Positions 13,968-20,700 of a stretch of DNA of 57,500 nucleotides are shown piece after piece. Each line of letters begins with the position of its first letter. Positions within the stretch are counted from its first letter, which is position 1. Below the pieces are notes generated by a model. It was given only the letters and a program-made list of their open reading frames with translations, had not been told where the DNA came from and ran no database searches. Position numbers and translations under genes: made by a program. The stretch comes from Symbiodinium natans (taxonomy: Eukaryota > Sar > Dinophyceae > Suessiales > Symbiodiniaceae), in contig CAJNDS010002790.1 in the NCBI GenBank assembly GCA_905221605.1, positions 62,501 to 120,000 of the forward strand, read 5' to 3'.

Positions 13968-14093
13968 CATACATGTATATATATATATACACACATGTAC
14001 ACAAAGCTTCGAAATTTGCACGTCCAGCGCCAACACGAAAGACTAATGCCTCCTGCCGTCGCCGAGGCGCAGTTCCAGAAGCTGAGCCGACAT
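178..14093 (-). CDS. HEN1-like small-RNA 2'-O-methyltransferase, 17 small exons, runs off left edge
   Basis: Proposed exons, 5' to 3': 14053-14093, 13079-13152, 12015-12052, 10962-11009, 9773-9835, 8850-8934, 8206-8261, 6713-6754, 6246-6391, 2977-3113, 2519-2580, 1604-1715, 1389-1506, 1120-1204, 924-1010, 611-672, 178-276. Phase agrees at every junction except 1604-1715 to 1389-1506. The first nine rebuild a HEN1-type Rossmann methyltransferase: the lead-in [13 protein letters not shown]; the SAM-binding motif [13 protein letters not shown]; motif [12 protein letters not shown]; the acidic step VEVMQADF; and AIVLCE joined to VLEHLPEA across an intron, the family's EVIEHL signature. HEN1 enzymes methylate the 3'-terminal ribose of small RNAs. 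The TPN motif and C-terminal catalytic part are not clear; ISVSPS sits near the expected place. The last exons resemble the start of a 2OG-Fe(II) oxygenase domain, so this may be a fusion or two genes. Methyltransferase identity about 0.85; one continuous gene about 0.45. Confidence 0.75.
611..672 (-). CDS. Exon, start of 2OG-Fe(II) oxygenase-like domain
   Basis: Reads [20 protein letters not shown]. The pattern F..HG..VV.GVLSP opens phytanoyl-CoA-dioxygenase-like and related 2OG-Fe(II) oxygenase domains. Acceptor CACAG|GC; GA donor CCA|GAGCC. The catalytic HxD...H residues would lie beyond the left edge, so function is not shown. Confidence 0.6.
838..860 (-). other. Partial copy of an exon end
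   Basis: The minus strand here reads GCTGCTGCTCTGGGGGGTAG, close to the 3' end and donor of exon 924-1010, 80 bp away. It looks like a small duplication carrying a donor site, and could be a decoy or alternative donor. Confidence 0.3.
924..1010 (-). CDS. Exon, unrecognised; frame set by phase
   Basis: Phase from both neighbours selects [20 protein letters not shown] then HGYCCCSG. A second open frame ([20 protein letters not shown]) is phase-incompatible. Acceptor TAAAG|G; donor GGG|GTAGTTTAGGG leads directly into a telomere array. Confidence 0.5.
1120..1204 (-). CDS. Exon, unrecognised ([15 protein letters not shown])
   Basis: Reads [20 protein letters not shown] then QNSVAHQA, open only in this frame. 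Acceptor AGACAG, donor CAC|GTAAACCC. Here the flanking arrays are in the reverse order from most exons. Confidence 0.65.
1205..1388 (-). mobile_element. Introner-like G-family element with a telomere-repeat core, forming a whole intron
   Basis: Between two phase-compatible exons. From low to high it holds a left end with GGGTGCCC and AAGGGAACC, then about 88 bp of CCCTAAA repeats, then a right end with AAGGGAATCAGGGACC. Other copies of the same element have only one or two heptamers at that position. The minus-strand acceptor falls in the terminal sequence TTACTCGTGGGTCTCGAGACAG's last bases. Confidence 0.6.
1389..1506 (-). CDS. Exon, unrecognised ([13 protein letters not shown])
   Basis: Reads [20 protein letters not shown] then [19 protein letters not shown]. 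Acceptor TCCAG|G, donor GTG|GTCCCTG, phase 0 out. The intron that follows is a single G-family element. Confidence 0.65.
1604..1715 (-). CDS. Exon, unrecognised ([12 protein letters not shown])
   Basis: Reads [20 protein letters not shown] then [17 protein letters not shown]. Acceptor TTACAG. The donor can be the telomere repeat itself, C|GTTTAGGG, or a GA site in ALI. The join to the next exon is the one unresolved phase in this gene. Confidence 0.6.
1900..2012 (+). mobile_element. G-family repeat copy
   Basis: Carries GGGTGCCCTTTTGG, then AAGCTTGTGGGGGAACC, and the right end GGGCCTACTCTGGGTCCTAG. No exon is evident next to it. The 65-aa open frame across it is a repeat artefact. Confidence 0.6.
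2350..2515 (+). mobile_element. G-family repeat copy with expanded telomere core
   Basis: Left part GGGTGCCCTTTTTGG...TTCTAAGGGAACC, then about 55 bp of CCCTAAA repeats, then AATAAAGGGCCTGCTCTGG. On the minus strand it starts right after the donor of exon 2519-2580. Confidence 0.6.
2519..2580 (-). CDS. Exon, low-complexity linker
   Basis: Phase from the preceding exon selects [20 protein letters not shown]. Acceptor CTCAG, donor TTCG|GTAGTA. The 62-nt exon is followed at once by a copy of the G-family introner-like repeat. All frames are open, so phase is the only guide. Confidence 0.5.
2862..2972 (+). repeat. Telomere-type array, CCCTAAA x about 16
   Basis: Near-perfect heptamers ending at the donor of exon 2977-3113. 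In the transcript this is UUUAGGG. Confidence 0.97.
2977..3113 (-). CDS. Exon with Ala-Pro linker
   Basis: Reads [11 protein letters not shown] then a run of Ala-Pro pairs, then [20 protein letters not shown] and DAGLE. Other frames stop or are less biased. Acceptor CTAAG, donor AAG|GTGAGG. Telomere arrays CCCTAAA (2862-2971) and TTTAGGG (3116) touch both sides. The Ala-Pro segment looks like an interdomain linker. Confidence 0.7.
3630..4405 (+). repeat. AT-rich tandem repeat, about three units of 260-290 bp
   Basis: Landmark TATGCGAATTTAGCTACTAG recurs near 3755, 4018 and (as TTTAACTAC) 4304, each followed by AAGCAAATAGCCCAATTTGA. Composition is quite unlike the exon and telomere background. 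The 90-aa open frame in it is not credible as a gene. Confidence 0.85.
4406..5105 (+). repeat. Second AT-rich repeat, about 130-bp units
   Basis: Units with ACTTACATAAC...GAAACAAAGA...GACCACTTGTATACTAT occur near 4415, 4545 and 4995, with 4660-4980 more diverged. No coding sign. Confidence 0.75.
5132..5392. repeat. Long inverted repeat, AACCAAAA / TTTTGGTT arms
   Basis: Two arms of roughly 110-120 bp, built of AACCAAAA-type units and ending in CAATTTTC, flank a loop of about 30 bp near 5250-5280. RNA or cruciform DNA could fold into one long hairpin. The two Phe-rich open frames here are low-complexity artefacts. Confidence 0.9.
6155..6243 (+). repeat. Telomere-type array, CCCTAAA
   Basis: About 12 heptamers ending at the donor side of exon 6246-6391. 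Confidence 0.97.
6246..6391 (-). CDS. HEN1-like exon after the EHL motif
   Basis: In the phase-consistent frame it starts [23 protein letters not shown]1 proteins have a helix, then P...viTTPN at this spacing; only ISVSPS is seen, so the substrate-end motif is diverged or the frame is wrong. All three frames are nearly open because GC is high. Acceptor CTACAG; GA donor TTG|GAGTTTAGGG runs straight into telomere repeats. A shorter exon ending at 6349 (GT donor) is possible. Confidence 0.5.
6713..6754 (-). CDS. HEN1-like exon: VLEHL motif
   Basis: Fourteen codons, [14 protein letters not shown]. Acceptor AACAG|GTC; GA donor CCT|GAGCC. Joined to the previous exon it gives [11 protein letters not shown], the E-V-x-E-H-L signature whose Glu and His bind the catalytic metal in HEN1. 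A GT donor 20 nt further (CTGG|GTGTC) is an alternative. Confidence 0.82.
7180..7226 (+). mobile_element. D-family repeat, left half only
   Basis: GGCTCCTAGGTAGTACCC then TTTTGGGGCAGTATGATAGAA, shared with copies at 35576 and 51320; the right end is missing. Confidence 0.6.
7463..7627 (+). repeat. Telomere-type array, TTTAGGG
   Basis: About 23 units with some TTCAGGG variants. A 20+ base poly-G tract follows at 7691-7712. Confidence 0.95.
8003..8180 (+). repeat. Variant array, 8-bp CCCCTAAA
   Basis: About 20 units with an extra C, homogeneous over most of the array. It abuts the HEN1-like exon at 8206. Confidence 0.92.
8206..8261 (-). CDS. HEN1-like exon: motif IV strand AIVLCE
   Basis: Reads [18 protein letters not shown]. 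Acceptor GCCAG|GC, donor GAG|GTGCCA. The exon stops in the middle of the catalytic-core signature; the following exon supplies VLEHL. It abuts an 8-bp variant array (CCCCTAAA) at 8003-8180. Confidence 0.82.
8850..8934 (-). CDS. HEN1-like exon: motif III region
   Basis: Reads [20 protein letters not shown] then ADFVQVAE. Helix plus strand ending in QADF matches the post-motif II helix and the acidic motif III loop. Acceptor CGCAG|A. Donor GAAG|GAGGC is a GA donor in phase 1; an alternative GT donor lies earlier, after ADFVQ. Confidence 0.8.
9481..9685 (+). repeat. Variant array, 9-bp CCCTCTAAA
   Basis: About 22 near-identical 9-mers. Because the period is a multiple of three it opens long KPS and FRG frames on both strands; these are not genes. 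Confidence 0.97.
9773..9835 (-). CDS. HEN1-like exon: motif II
   Basis: Twenty-one codons in phase 0: [20 protein letters not shown] then K. The strand ending in GLDLSE is methyltransferase motif II; the acidic residue normally contacts the SAM ribose. Acceptor TCCAG|G. A GA donor AAG|GACCGC keeps the frame into the next exon. Confidence 0.85.
9956..10035 (+). repeat. GGGGGTAGGTA tandem repeat
   Basis: Short repeats of AGGTAGGGGGTAGGTAGG, G-rich on the + strand. Confidence 0.8.
10614..10755. mobile_element. C-family inverted-repeat element
   Basis: Ends ACTTGGACGTTCATGGTACT and AGTACCATGAACCTCCAAGT are inverted repeats; the inside is also palindromic (AACCAATTAT / ATAATTGGTT). 142 bp, no coding capacity. 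Copies at 53141 and 53510. Confidence 0.85.
10758..10835 (-). repeat. H-family dispersed repeat
   Basis: Reverse complement of the GGTAGGTACCTAGGGAACC...GAAGC block seen near 56530; related blocks near 18075 and 31048. Confidence 0.5.
10962..11009 (-). CDS. HEN1-like exon: SAM-binding motif I
   Basis: Sixteen codons, phase 0 at both ends, reading [23 protein letters not shown] is the glycine-rich SAM loop. Acceptor CTCAG|GTGG, donor GAG|GTCCCG. The upstream neighbour is a long 8-mer GGTTCAGG array (11033-11290). Confidence 0.88.
11033..11455 (+). repeat. Mixed telomere-type array with 8-bp GGTTCAGG core
   Basis: TTTAGGG repeats grade into a homogeneous run of about eleven GGTTCAGG units (about 11060-11150) and back. 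It lies on the acceptor side of the motif I exon. Confidence 0.95.
11456..11960. other. Intron sequence, nothing recognised
   Basis: Mixed-composition sequence with scattered CCCTAAA words. No exon, repeat family or ORF I can defend. Confidence 0.5.
12015..12052 (-). CDS. HEN1-like exon: [12 protein letters not shown]
   Basis: A 38-nt exon. Acceptor GAAG|GT, donor AAT|GTTCCT. Joined on both sides it gives [15 protein letters not shown] followed by [10 protein letters not shown], which matches the spacing from the QR motif to motif I in HEN1 proteins. CCCTAAA repeats lie on the low side and TTTAGGG on the high side. Confidence 0.8.
12105..13070. other. Intron sequence, no defended exon
   Basis: Holds isolated heptamers and a weak minus-strand open stretch near 12885-12955. 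Phase and motif continuity from 13079 to 12052 mean it is spliced out of the HEN1-like transcript. The + frame 12701-13048 has no protein character. Confidence 0.5.
13079..13152 (-). CDS. HEN1-like exon: [10 protein letters not shown] motif
   Basis: Reads [20 protein letters not shown] then LWKQ. The F-x-P-P-L-x-x-Q-R lead-in is characteristic of HEN1 methyltransferases just before the SAM domain. Acceptor CTCAG|G, donor C|GTCCGG. The split Arg codon is completed by the next exon, giving [14 protein letters not shown]. This is one of the few exons here without telomere arrays beside it. Confidence 0.8.
13195..14050 (+). repeat. Simple repeats in the first intron
   Basis: (CA)n at 13195-13220, ATAC/CATA tetranucleotides at 13940-13975 and TATA runs at 13976-13990 in AT-rich sequence. 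Open frames rich in Ile, Tyr, Thr and His are microsatellite artefacts. A short minus open stretch at 13570-13660 is undecided. Confidence 0.85.
14053..14093 (-). CDS. Probable first exon of the HEN1-like gene
   Basis: Begins at an ATG and reads [13 protein letters not shown] plus two bases. The phase-2 end joins the next exon in frame to give GRTLPAEP. The donor would be AG|GAGGC, a GA donor of the same sequence as that after exon 8850-8934. The start rests only on the ATG and phase; a trans-spliced leader site further upstream was not identified. Confidence 0.5.
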
Positions 14094-14544
14094 GACAAAC
14101 TTGCAGGGGTTGCCCTCATACCTTGAGTTTAGGGTTTAGGGTTTAGGGTCTGGGGTTTGGGGTTTGGGGTTCGGGGTTCAGGAGAGTTCTGGGATAAGAC
14201 GCGCGGCCACTCATCCCCCAAAATCGGGACCTTGAACAAGTTCTGATTAACTGCAACCCCCTTGAGGGTTTAGAGGTGACCCCTCAACGCCTGCGTTTGA
14301 GGCTGGTCAACCGGAAACCCTAAACCCTAAACCCCAAACCTTAACCTTGAACTCTAAACCCCAACCCCTAACCCTAAACCGCGAAGTAACCCTAAACCCG
14401 AAACCCCAAACACACCCTGAACCCCAAACTGCCAAAAAGCTATTCTAGCACCCTATATCAAATAAACCCTTTAAACAACCCCAATCCCCCGCAGTCAGCT
14501 TGAGGTCTTGCAGGGCTTGGTGTGCTTAGGGTTTAGGGCTCAGG

Positions 14545-15405
14545 GTTCTGGGCTTGGGGTCTAGGAAGGGATTATACGGTATCATAATATGTGGTGGGCA
14601 TACTGCAGGGGGGGCGGGGGGTAGAGGACAGACACCTTGTCGATCCCCCACCCGAGGATAACATCTATCTTAAGATCCCAGCCCCACTACTCGGATAATC
14701 AATCTTCAGGGCCAACCTAACTTACCATCCTAGGAATGCTTTTGCAACGAGCGCCATACGCCGAACTAGGCAAGGGGTGTCTTGTAGAATTTGGCTCAGG
14801 GTTTGGGGTTAAGGGTTGCAACTCGAACGCAATTTTAGAACTGCTTTTGTGTTGTAGTTGCATTATCTATGCTGTTGTAGGTTTCAAATGTGGTGGTTTG
14901 TTCAAGTGTCTTGCCCACATGCACGCTATCATTCCTGAATTGCATTTCATTATTGCACATGCAGTGCTCTTTACCATCGAGTACTCGGCTCTTGTCTGGT
15001 TTGGGAACATCTTTCTCAAAGTCTGCACCGTTATGGCTTTTGCAAATATCACTGCCGCACTTGTAACTTTTCGTGTTGTTCATGCTTGTAATTCTTTATG
15101 TTGTAAGTGCAAACGGGACATGTAACAACTTCATCCTTGATCTTTGCACGGTATCGTCGTTGTGAGTCACGGCAACAGCTGCACGTCAGGAAGACATCAA
15201 ATCAAATTTATCTATACGTTTGACAAATTTACAGCGACTACATGCTTGGAAGTCGTCGCCCATTAGTTCTACCCAAGGGCCACTTACGACAGAAGAGTCC
15301 AAGCCCTTGGCAGCAGCGAACTAAAAAAAGTTGCATAAGACAAAAATTGATATGTATATATATATATACAACATAATCTAGTCAAGCCAATCAAGGCTCC
15401 GCTGG
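14545..15405. other. Telomere-free stretch between two genes
   Basis: Downstream of the small gene at 15410-16419. A + frame at 14736-15125 (129 aa) is hydrophobic and Cys-rich but lacks the GC3 bias of the exons, and the minus frames overlap it. I cannot support a gene. The gene's 3' end and any intergenic signal would lie here. Confidence 0.45.
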
Positions 15406-15409
15406 CGAC

Positions 15410-16419
15410 CTAGTAGGAGAAACAAGCGCGAAGGTAAGGCATGGCCCGGGCCCACGGAATCTTATCTTCGAAAGCCCCTTGGAGAAGGGCCGAGCGCGCC
15501 CACTCGCTGAAGTCTGGGTCGATGTCCTCGAACTTGCGCGACGGATCCTATAAGCTGTGTTCAGACCGCACTAAACAGCTTGGGCCAACAATTGCGAGTT
15601 GCGGTCGGCAGGTGTGCTGAGTAAGATGCACGCGCGCGCAGAATCTAAAAAGGATGGTTTATAGAACTGATCGCCCAGCATCTATGACCATGCAGAATGA
15701 CACTGAGTGTGTGCAACAAAACATATTACGCTATCAGGACAGAAGGATGGACGGGTTGACGGAGAAGCCCGTTGGCAGATGACCACCTTGTCTGGCGCCC
15801 CTCTTGCAGCTCATCGAAACGCTGACTGTGTGGGGGCGCTTTGCACGTTGTGCTGCTTGGGCAAGTCGGCAACAAGGTGTGAAATCCTTAGGTTCATGAA
15901 CGAATGCACGGCGACCTGCTTCTGCAGGACTGAGAGCTGATGCTGCACTGAATTCTGCAGCTTTTTGTAAGGCAAGAAGCGTAGAAGTGAGAGCTAATGC
16001 GCAACCAAGCCGCCTTCGAGCCTATGAATAGGCCCTTGTGCAGCTGGCTGTCTGCGCGGTCCAGGCGGTTTCCCGAGAACGCAGCAATGATGGTCTGCGG
16101 GGGTCCGCCCACTGCAGCAGCTGCGAACTGGCGGCAAAGGCCTTGGACCTGAGGCCGAGACAAGAACCAGCTTGCAAGCGGAGCAACTAAAAGTGTACTA
16201 AGACTAGAGAAGTAACAATTGCTGCTGGTAAGCCGCCCATGCCTCCTCCGTAGTCTTGCTGCGTAAGTCACACAAGGAGTTCTGGAGCTGCGCAAGCCAG
16301 ATGTTTTTCGTTTGCTGCCTGGCGCCCTCTCTACCCCTTCGAAGCGAACATTGCCACACCTGTTCCCGCACAAGTGCTGTGACAGCGCCCGTCCCGAAGT
16401 CGAGGACCACGCGCGCCAT
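15410..16419 (-). CDS. Small four-exon gene, unknown function
   Basis: Exons 16243-16419, 16014-16148, 15847-15960 and 15410-15547, all phase 0, giving 187 residues. It begins MARVVLDFGTGAVTALVREQ and ends AMPYLRACFSY before TAG. The middle has a helical stretch LQNSVQHQLSVLQKQVAVHS. GC-rich third positions mark the frame throughout. Donors are GAG|GCATGG and AAG|GCGGCT (GC type) and AAC|GTGCAA; acceptors CTCAG, AAAAG and TATAG. Introns are 94, 53 and 299 nt and have no telomere repeats, unlike every other gene here. The ATG context CCCATGG is good, though the frame stays open upstream to 16554. I recognise no domain. Confidence 0.7.
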
Positions 16420-16429
16420 GGGAGCGAAA

Positions 16430-17670
16430 AGGGATGAAGGCGAAAGAGCAGAAGTTGAGCAGAAGCGACTGAGGACACCGGACAGCCCTTGTTTCCTCAA
16501 GTGCACCCGCGAAAAACTTGAAGGTGGACTGTTTATCGACCTGCGACAGCCCAAGCCCTAGAGTTGCAAGTTATAAATAACGCAGCTTTTTTCCAGGTGC
16601 ATGCTGCTTTAAATCATGTTTCTTCAGCCTGCTCTCTCATGCTTCGAAACCTCGAAAACATGATTTTTCCCCAACAATTCCCTTGCCATATTTTTTACAA
16701 TTTCTATTCGCAAAACGAGATATTGACTTGACAATGCCAAGCATCATGTGATGATGTCATGTTCCACCGATGTTACTCAAGGCTTTCCGTGGCTAAGGCT
16801 TTCTGTGGCTCTGCCTCAACCCGTCCCGGAAAACAACTGCGGCATTCCCTTCTCCAAACACTCTTACAAACAAAAACAGGCGAAACATGCCAAAAGGGTT
16901 TTCCAAGGGTTGGGCCCTAAACCCTAAACCCTAAACCCTAAATCCTAAACCCTAAAGTAGGAATGGTTGGGGTGTTCGGTGGCCGGGCCGGAAATACTAG
17001 GCGTATGGCACTCAGATAGTTAGGATTTAGGGTTAGGGGTTTAGGGGTTAGGGGTTTAGGGGTTTAGGGGTTTAGGGCTTAGGGTTTAGGGGTTAACCTT
17101 ATTGGGGTTCTCATGAAGTTGTACGCATTCTTTCTGAGATGGGATTTGCGGCTGGGACCTTAATAAAGTTTATCCTAGTATTCGGGCTGAGGTCATAAAA
17201 TGGATTATATCCCAGGGCGGGTGGTGGGTGGTGCCATATTCCTAAATAGGCGAGGCATCCTCTAACTTATTATCGTCTAACTAGGGATCATAAGGGAATA
17301 CGGTTGGTAGACGTTCCCAGCTCTATAAGTAGGGTTTTTTGTGGGCTTGCAGGGCTTAAGGCTTGGGACTTTTTGAGGGCGATCTGCCACAAGTTCTTGG
17401 GAGCTTCGAGCTTAAAGCCCCAAGCCCCGCTAATCCTGCCGAAAGGCTTGAAACCCTCCAATGTTGGGGTGCGCAAGAAGACCAACAGCAGTCAAGAGAC
17501 CCCCGGCTCCGCCAAAGCCTCCCAAGAGCCTACCAACCCTTACCCTAAACCCGAAACCCGAAACTAGCCGGAGAACCCCCCCTCAGGTCCCTAAATCCTG
17601 GGAAAAGCCCTAGCCTAAGCCCTAAACCTGAAACCCGAAACCCTAAGCCCTCAAGCCTAAGCCGGGATAC
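16430..17670. other. Upstream of the small gene; probable intergenic sequence
   Basis: Starts AT-richer, with telomere words at 16918-16960 and 17025-17095. A minus open stretch near 17350-17440 (KLEAPKNLWQIALKKSQAL) is coding-like but does not fit the phase of exon 17675-17762. Left undecided. Confidence 0.4.
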
Positions 17671-17674
17671 TGAC

Positions 17675-17762
17675 ATGGCGTCTGCGTGGTTATGGCCTCA
17701 CGGGCTTGCAAGGGCGCAGAGCTGGGGGAGTTGAAAAGGCCGCCCTTGCGGATTTCGGGCTT
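17675..17762 (-). CDS. Exon: KPEIRKGGLFNSPSS
   Basis: Reads KPEIRKGGLFNSPSSAPLQA then REAITTQTP. Acceptor TGTAG, donor CAT|GTCAGT. Phase 0 in matches the exon at 18611. Confidence 0.65.
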
Positions 17763-20700
17763 CTACAGGACCTCTCCTTGAGAAGGGGTATGTACAGGGG
17801 GAATCTAGGAACAGGCAACCCTACAAAACTCGAGGACCCAGCATCCATGGGCCTCTTTCTTTTTTAGGGTTTAGGGTTTAGGGTTTAGGGTTTAGGGTTC
17901 TACTATAGTGACAGTGAGACAATTACAGAGTAGTCCCTAAAAAATGGGGTACCTCTTATACCGCAAAACGCCAGAATATTCATTTTAGGAACCTCAAAAT
18001 CCGTACCAGCTTTTGAGGCTAACCCCCAGAACCCCAGCAACCTTATTATAGTAAGGGCACTCTGTTTTTGTCGGGATTGGTTGGCAAGCTTCGGGAGCAG
18101 GGAGTAGTGGGGAGTATTGGGGAACCTTGGGTTGCTTGTCCCCCTGAACCCCCTCCTTTAAGAACCCGAAACTGAACCCTAAACCCTGAACCCTAAACCC
18201 TAAACCCTAAACCCTAAACTCCATAAGTTTACGAGGGTAGATATGTTCTTTTGAACGTCACTGTCGTCAAAGCGGGGAGCACGTCTCCGAGGCTCTGTTC
18301 GTGGGCCGAACACAAACAGGCAACACAGAAGGCAGAAGGGACCGTCACATAGAGAATGTTTCGGGTGTAGCGTTTAGGGTTTTAGGGTCTAGGGTCTAGG
18401 GTTTAGGGTTCAGGGTTTTGGTTTAGGGTTTAGGGCTTGCGGCTTAGGGCTTAGGGTTTAGGGTTTAGGGTTTTGGTTTTAGGGTTTAGGGATTAGGGAT
18501 TAGGCTTTAGGGTTTAGGGTTTAGGGCCTAGGGTTTAGGGTTTAGAGCTTACGGCTTAGGGTTTAGGGCAGTTTAGGGTTTAGGGTCTAGGGTTTAGGGT
18601 TTAGGGTGACCGCAAGCTGTTGCCAAGGAGCCTCCGCACCAGGGGTCAAGCGCTGGAAGAGGTCCTGATCAACCCTACGCCTCGAACCCTAAACCCTAAA
18701 CCCTAAACCCTAAACCCTAAACCCTAAACCCTAAACCCTAAACCCTACGCCTCGAACCCTAAGCCTCATGCCCTCAACTCACACCCTGGACAAAGAAGCC
18801 CCCCAAAGCCCTATAACCCTGCATGATAGCACCCAAAAGTCCCGCAAGCCCCACAATGAGAACCTTAAAGCAATAGACCCCTAAACCCGCCACCCTAACC
18901 CCCAAAGTCCCAAGACCTAAGCCCCTAGCCCTAGATCCTGAAACCTAATCTCTAAAACAAAAAGACCCAACACCTTACACCCCGAAGGCCCCCTAAACCG
19001 TCAACCCTATAGGCCCAAGCCCCCTAAACCCTAAACCCTAAACCCAAAACCCTAAACCCTACACCCTAAACCCTAAACCCAAGGCCGTAAACCCTAAACC
19101 CTAAACCCTAAACCCTAAACCCAAGGCCCTAGTCCAAATCCAAGGCTCAGCTCCCTAAGGCCCGCAGTCCGCACCCCGAAGCCCGGTTTATGTTTTGAGG
19201 TTTAGGGTTTAGGGCTTAGGGCTGGGGGTTTAGGGCTTAGGGCTGGGGGTTTGGGGTATGGGGTTTTGAGATAGGGTCTAGGGGAGGGGAGAGAGTTTTA
19301 GGGGTAGGGATGGACGGAGTTTAACGCGCAGACAAACCCAAACCCTAAACCCTAGACCCTTGAAGGGAGGCCCTAAGACCCAAGAAACTACACAACCCCT
19401 AAACCCTAAACCCTAAGCCCTAAACCCTGAACCCCAAACCCTAAACTCTGAACCCCAAACCCTAAACCCTAAACCCCAAACCCTAGACCCTAAACCCTAA
19501 ACCCTTGGTCCTCGAGGATGGGATGCATGATGTTGCCGCCCACGAGGGCGCTCAAGCGCTGATGCCCTTCAAGCCTCGGCTTGTGGTGAGTCTAAGGGTA
19601 GCTACATATAGTCCCTTACTGTGGGCCACTTCGGGTTTAGGGTTTAGAGTTTAGGGTTTAGGGTTTGGGGTTTGGGGTTTAGGGTTTAGGATCTGCTTAA
19701 ACGGGGAACAATTTATGCACCCCTTATAGATCCTCTCAGATTTCAGCCCATACTCCAGAACCCTTCAAAGAAGGTAAGGGACCATGTTAAGGGATCACGC
19801 AACTGCCCTTAGAGTGAAGCGGAGTTGGGATTGGGATTCTGTTTGTGGGCTTCGCTGGAGTTTGGAACCCTAAACCCTAAACCCTAAACCCTAAACCCTA
19901 AACCCTAAACCCTAAACCCTAAACCCTAAACCCTAAACCCTAAACCCTAAACCCTAAACCCTAAACCCTAAACCCTACTTTAAGTGGGCTGGCCACCCTC
20001 CGAGGCTCCCGGCGGGAGCTCAATAGAAGCATTGCCATCCTCGGCCTCGGCGACCTGTGCGACACCCCAGAAACTGCCGGAAACCCGGGTTTACGTTAGC
20101 TCAGTAAGTATATTATATTATGGGTTTAGGGTTTAGGGATTAGGGTTTAGGGTTTAGGGCTTCGGGCTTAGGGTTTAGGGCTTATGGGTTGGGATGTTCC
20201 CCCCTATACCAACAGCTCCTCAAAACGGACTACAGTAGGGGGCACTATAATCCTGGTTAAGGACTGCTAGTATAAGGGGAACATCCCAAGTTTAGGGTTT
20301 ACCCTAAACCCTAAACCCTAAACCCTAAATCCTAAACCCTAAACCCTAAACCCCAGAAACCCCCCGGAAACCCCACACGAAAACCCCCAGGCTGCAAGGA
20401 CTTAAGGACTCTTATTTACGGGTGTTTGGGCCCAAAGGACATATTACTTAAGGTTTCTGGGCTATTTTGAGCCTAAGGGTAACCCCCTAAACCCAGTACC
20501 CCCGAAAAAAAACCTATGGGGGGCTGTTAGTATGAGGGGGAACATGCCCCACCCCCTAAACCCTAAACCGACCGCAGAACCGCTAAACCTCAGAAACTCC
20601 AGACACAATAAAACCCGAAACCCCAGCCCAGAAACCCCAGAAACGTTAACCCTCTAAACCCTAAACCTCGGACAAAAAAAACAAAAAAACGCTAAATCTC

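Noticed and set aside
13817-14126. Tyr/Ile/Thr/His-rich open frames
   Set aside because: Produced by ATAC and TATA microsatellites; only the GC-rich end (14053-14093) is kept, as a minus exon.
14736-15125. 129-aa hydrophobic open frame on +
   Set aside because: No GC3 bias, no domain, and overlapping minus frames of similar length; could be chance in AT-richer sequence.
15894-16478. 194-aa open frame on minus
   Set aside because: Only its 16014-16148 part is the coding frame of the small gene; elsewhere the bias lies in other frames.
19511-19566. C5-cytosine DNA methyltransferase call
   Set aside because: LVGGNIMHP is only loosely like the family's C-terminal GN motif, and no PCQ or ENV motif was found in neighbouring exons.
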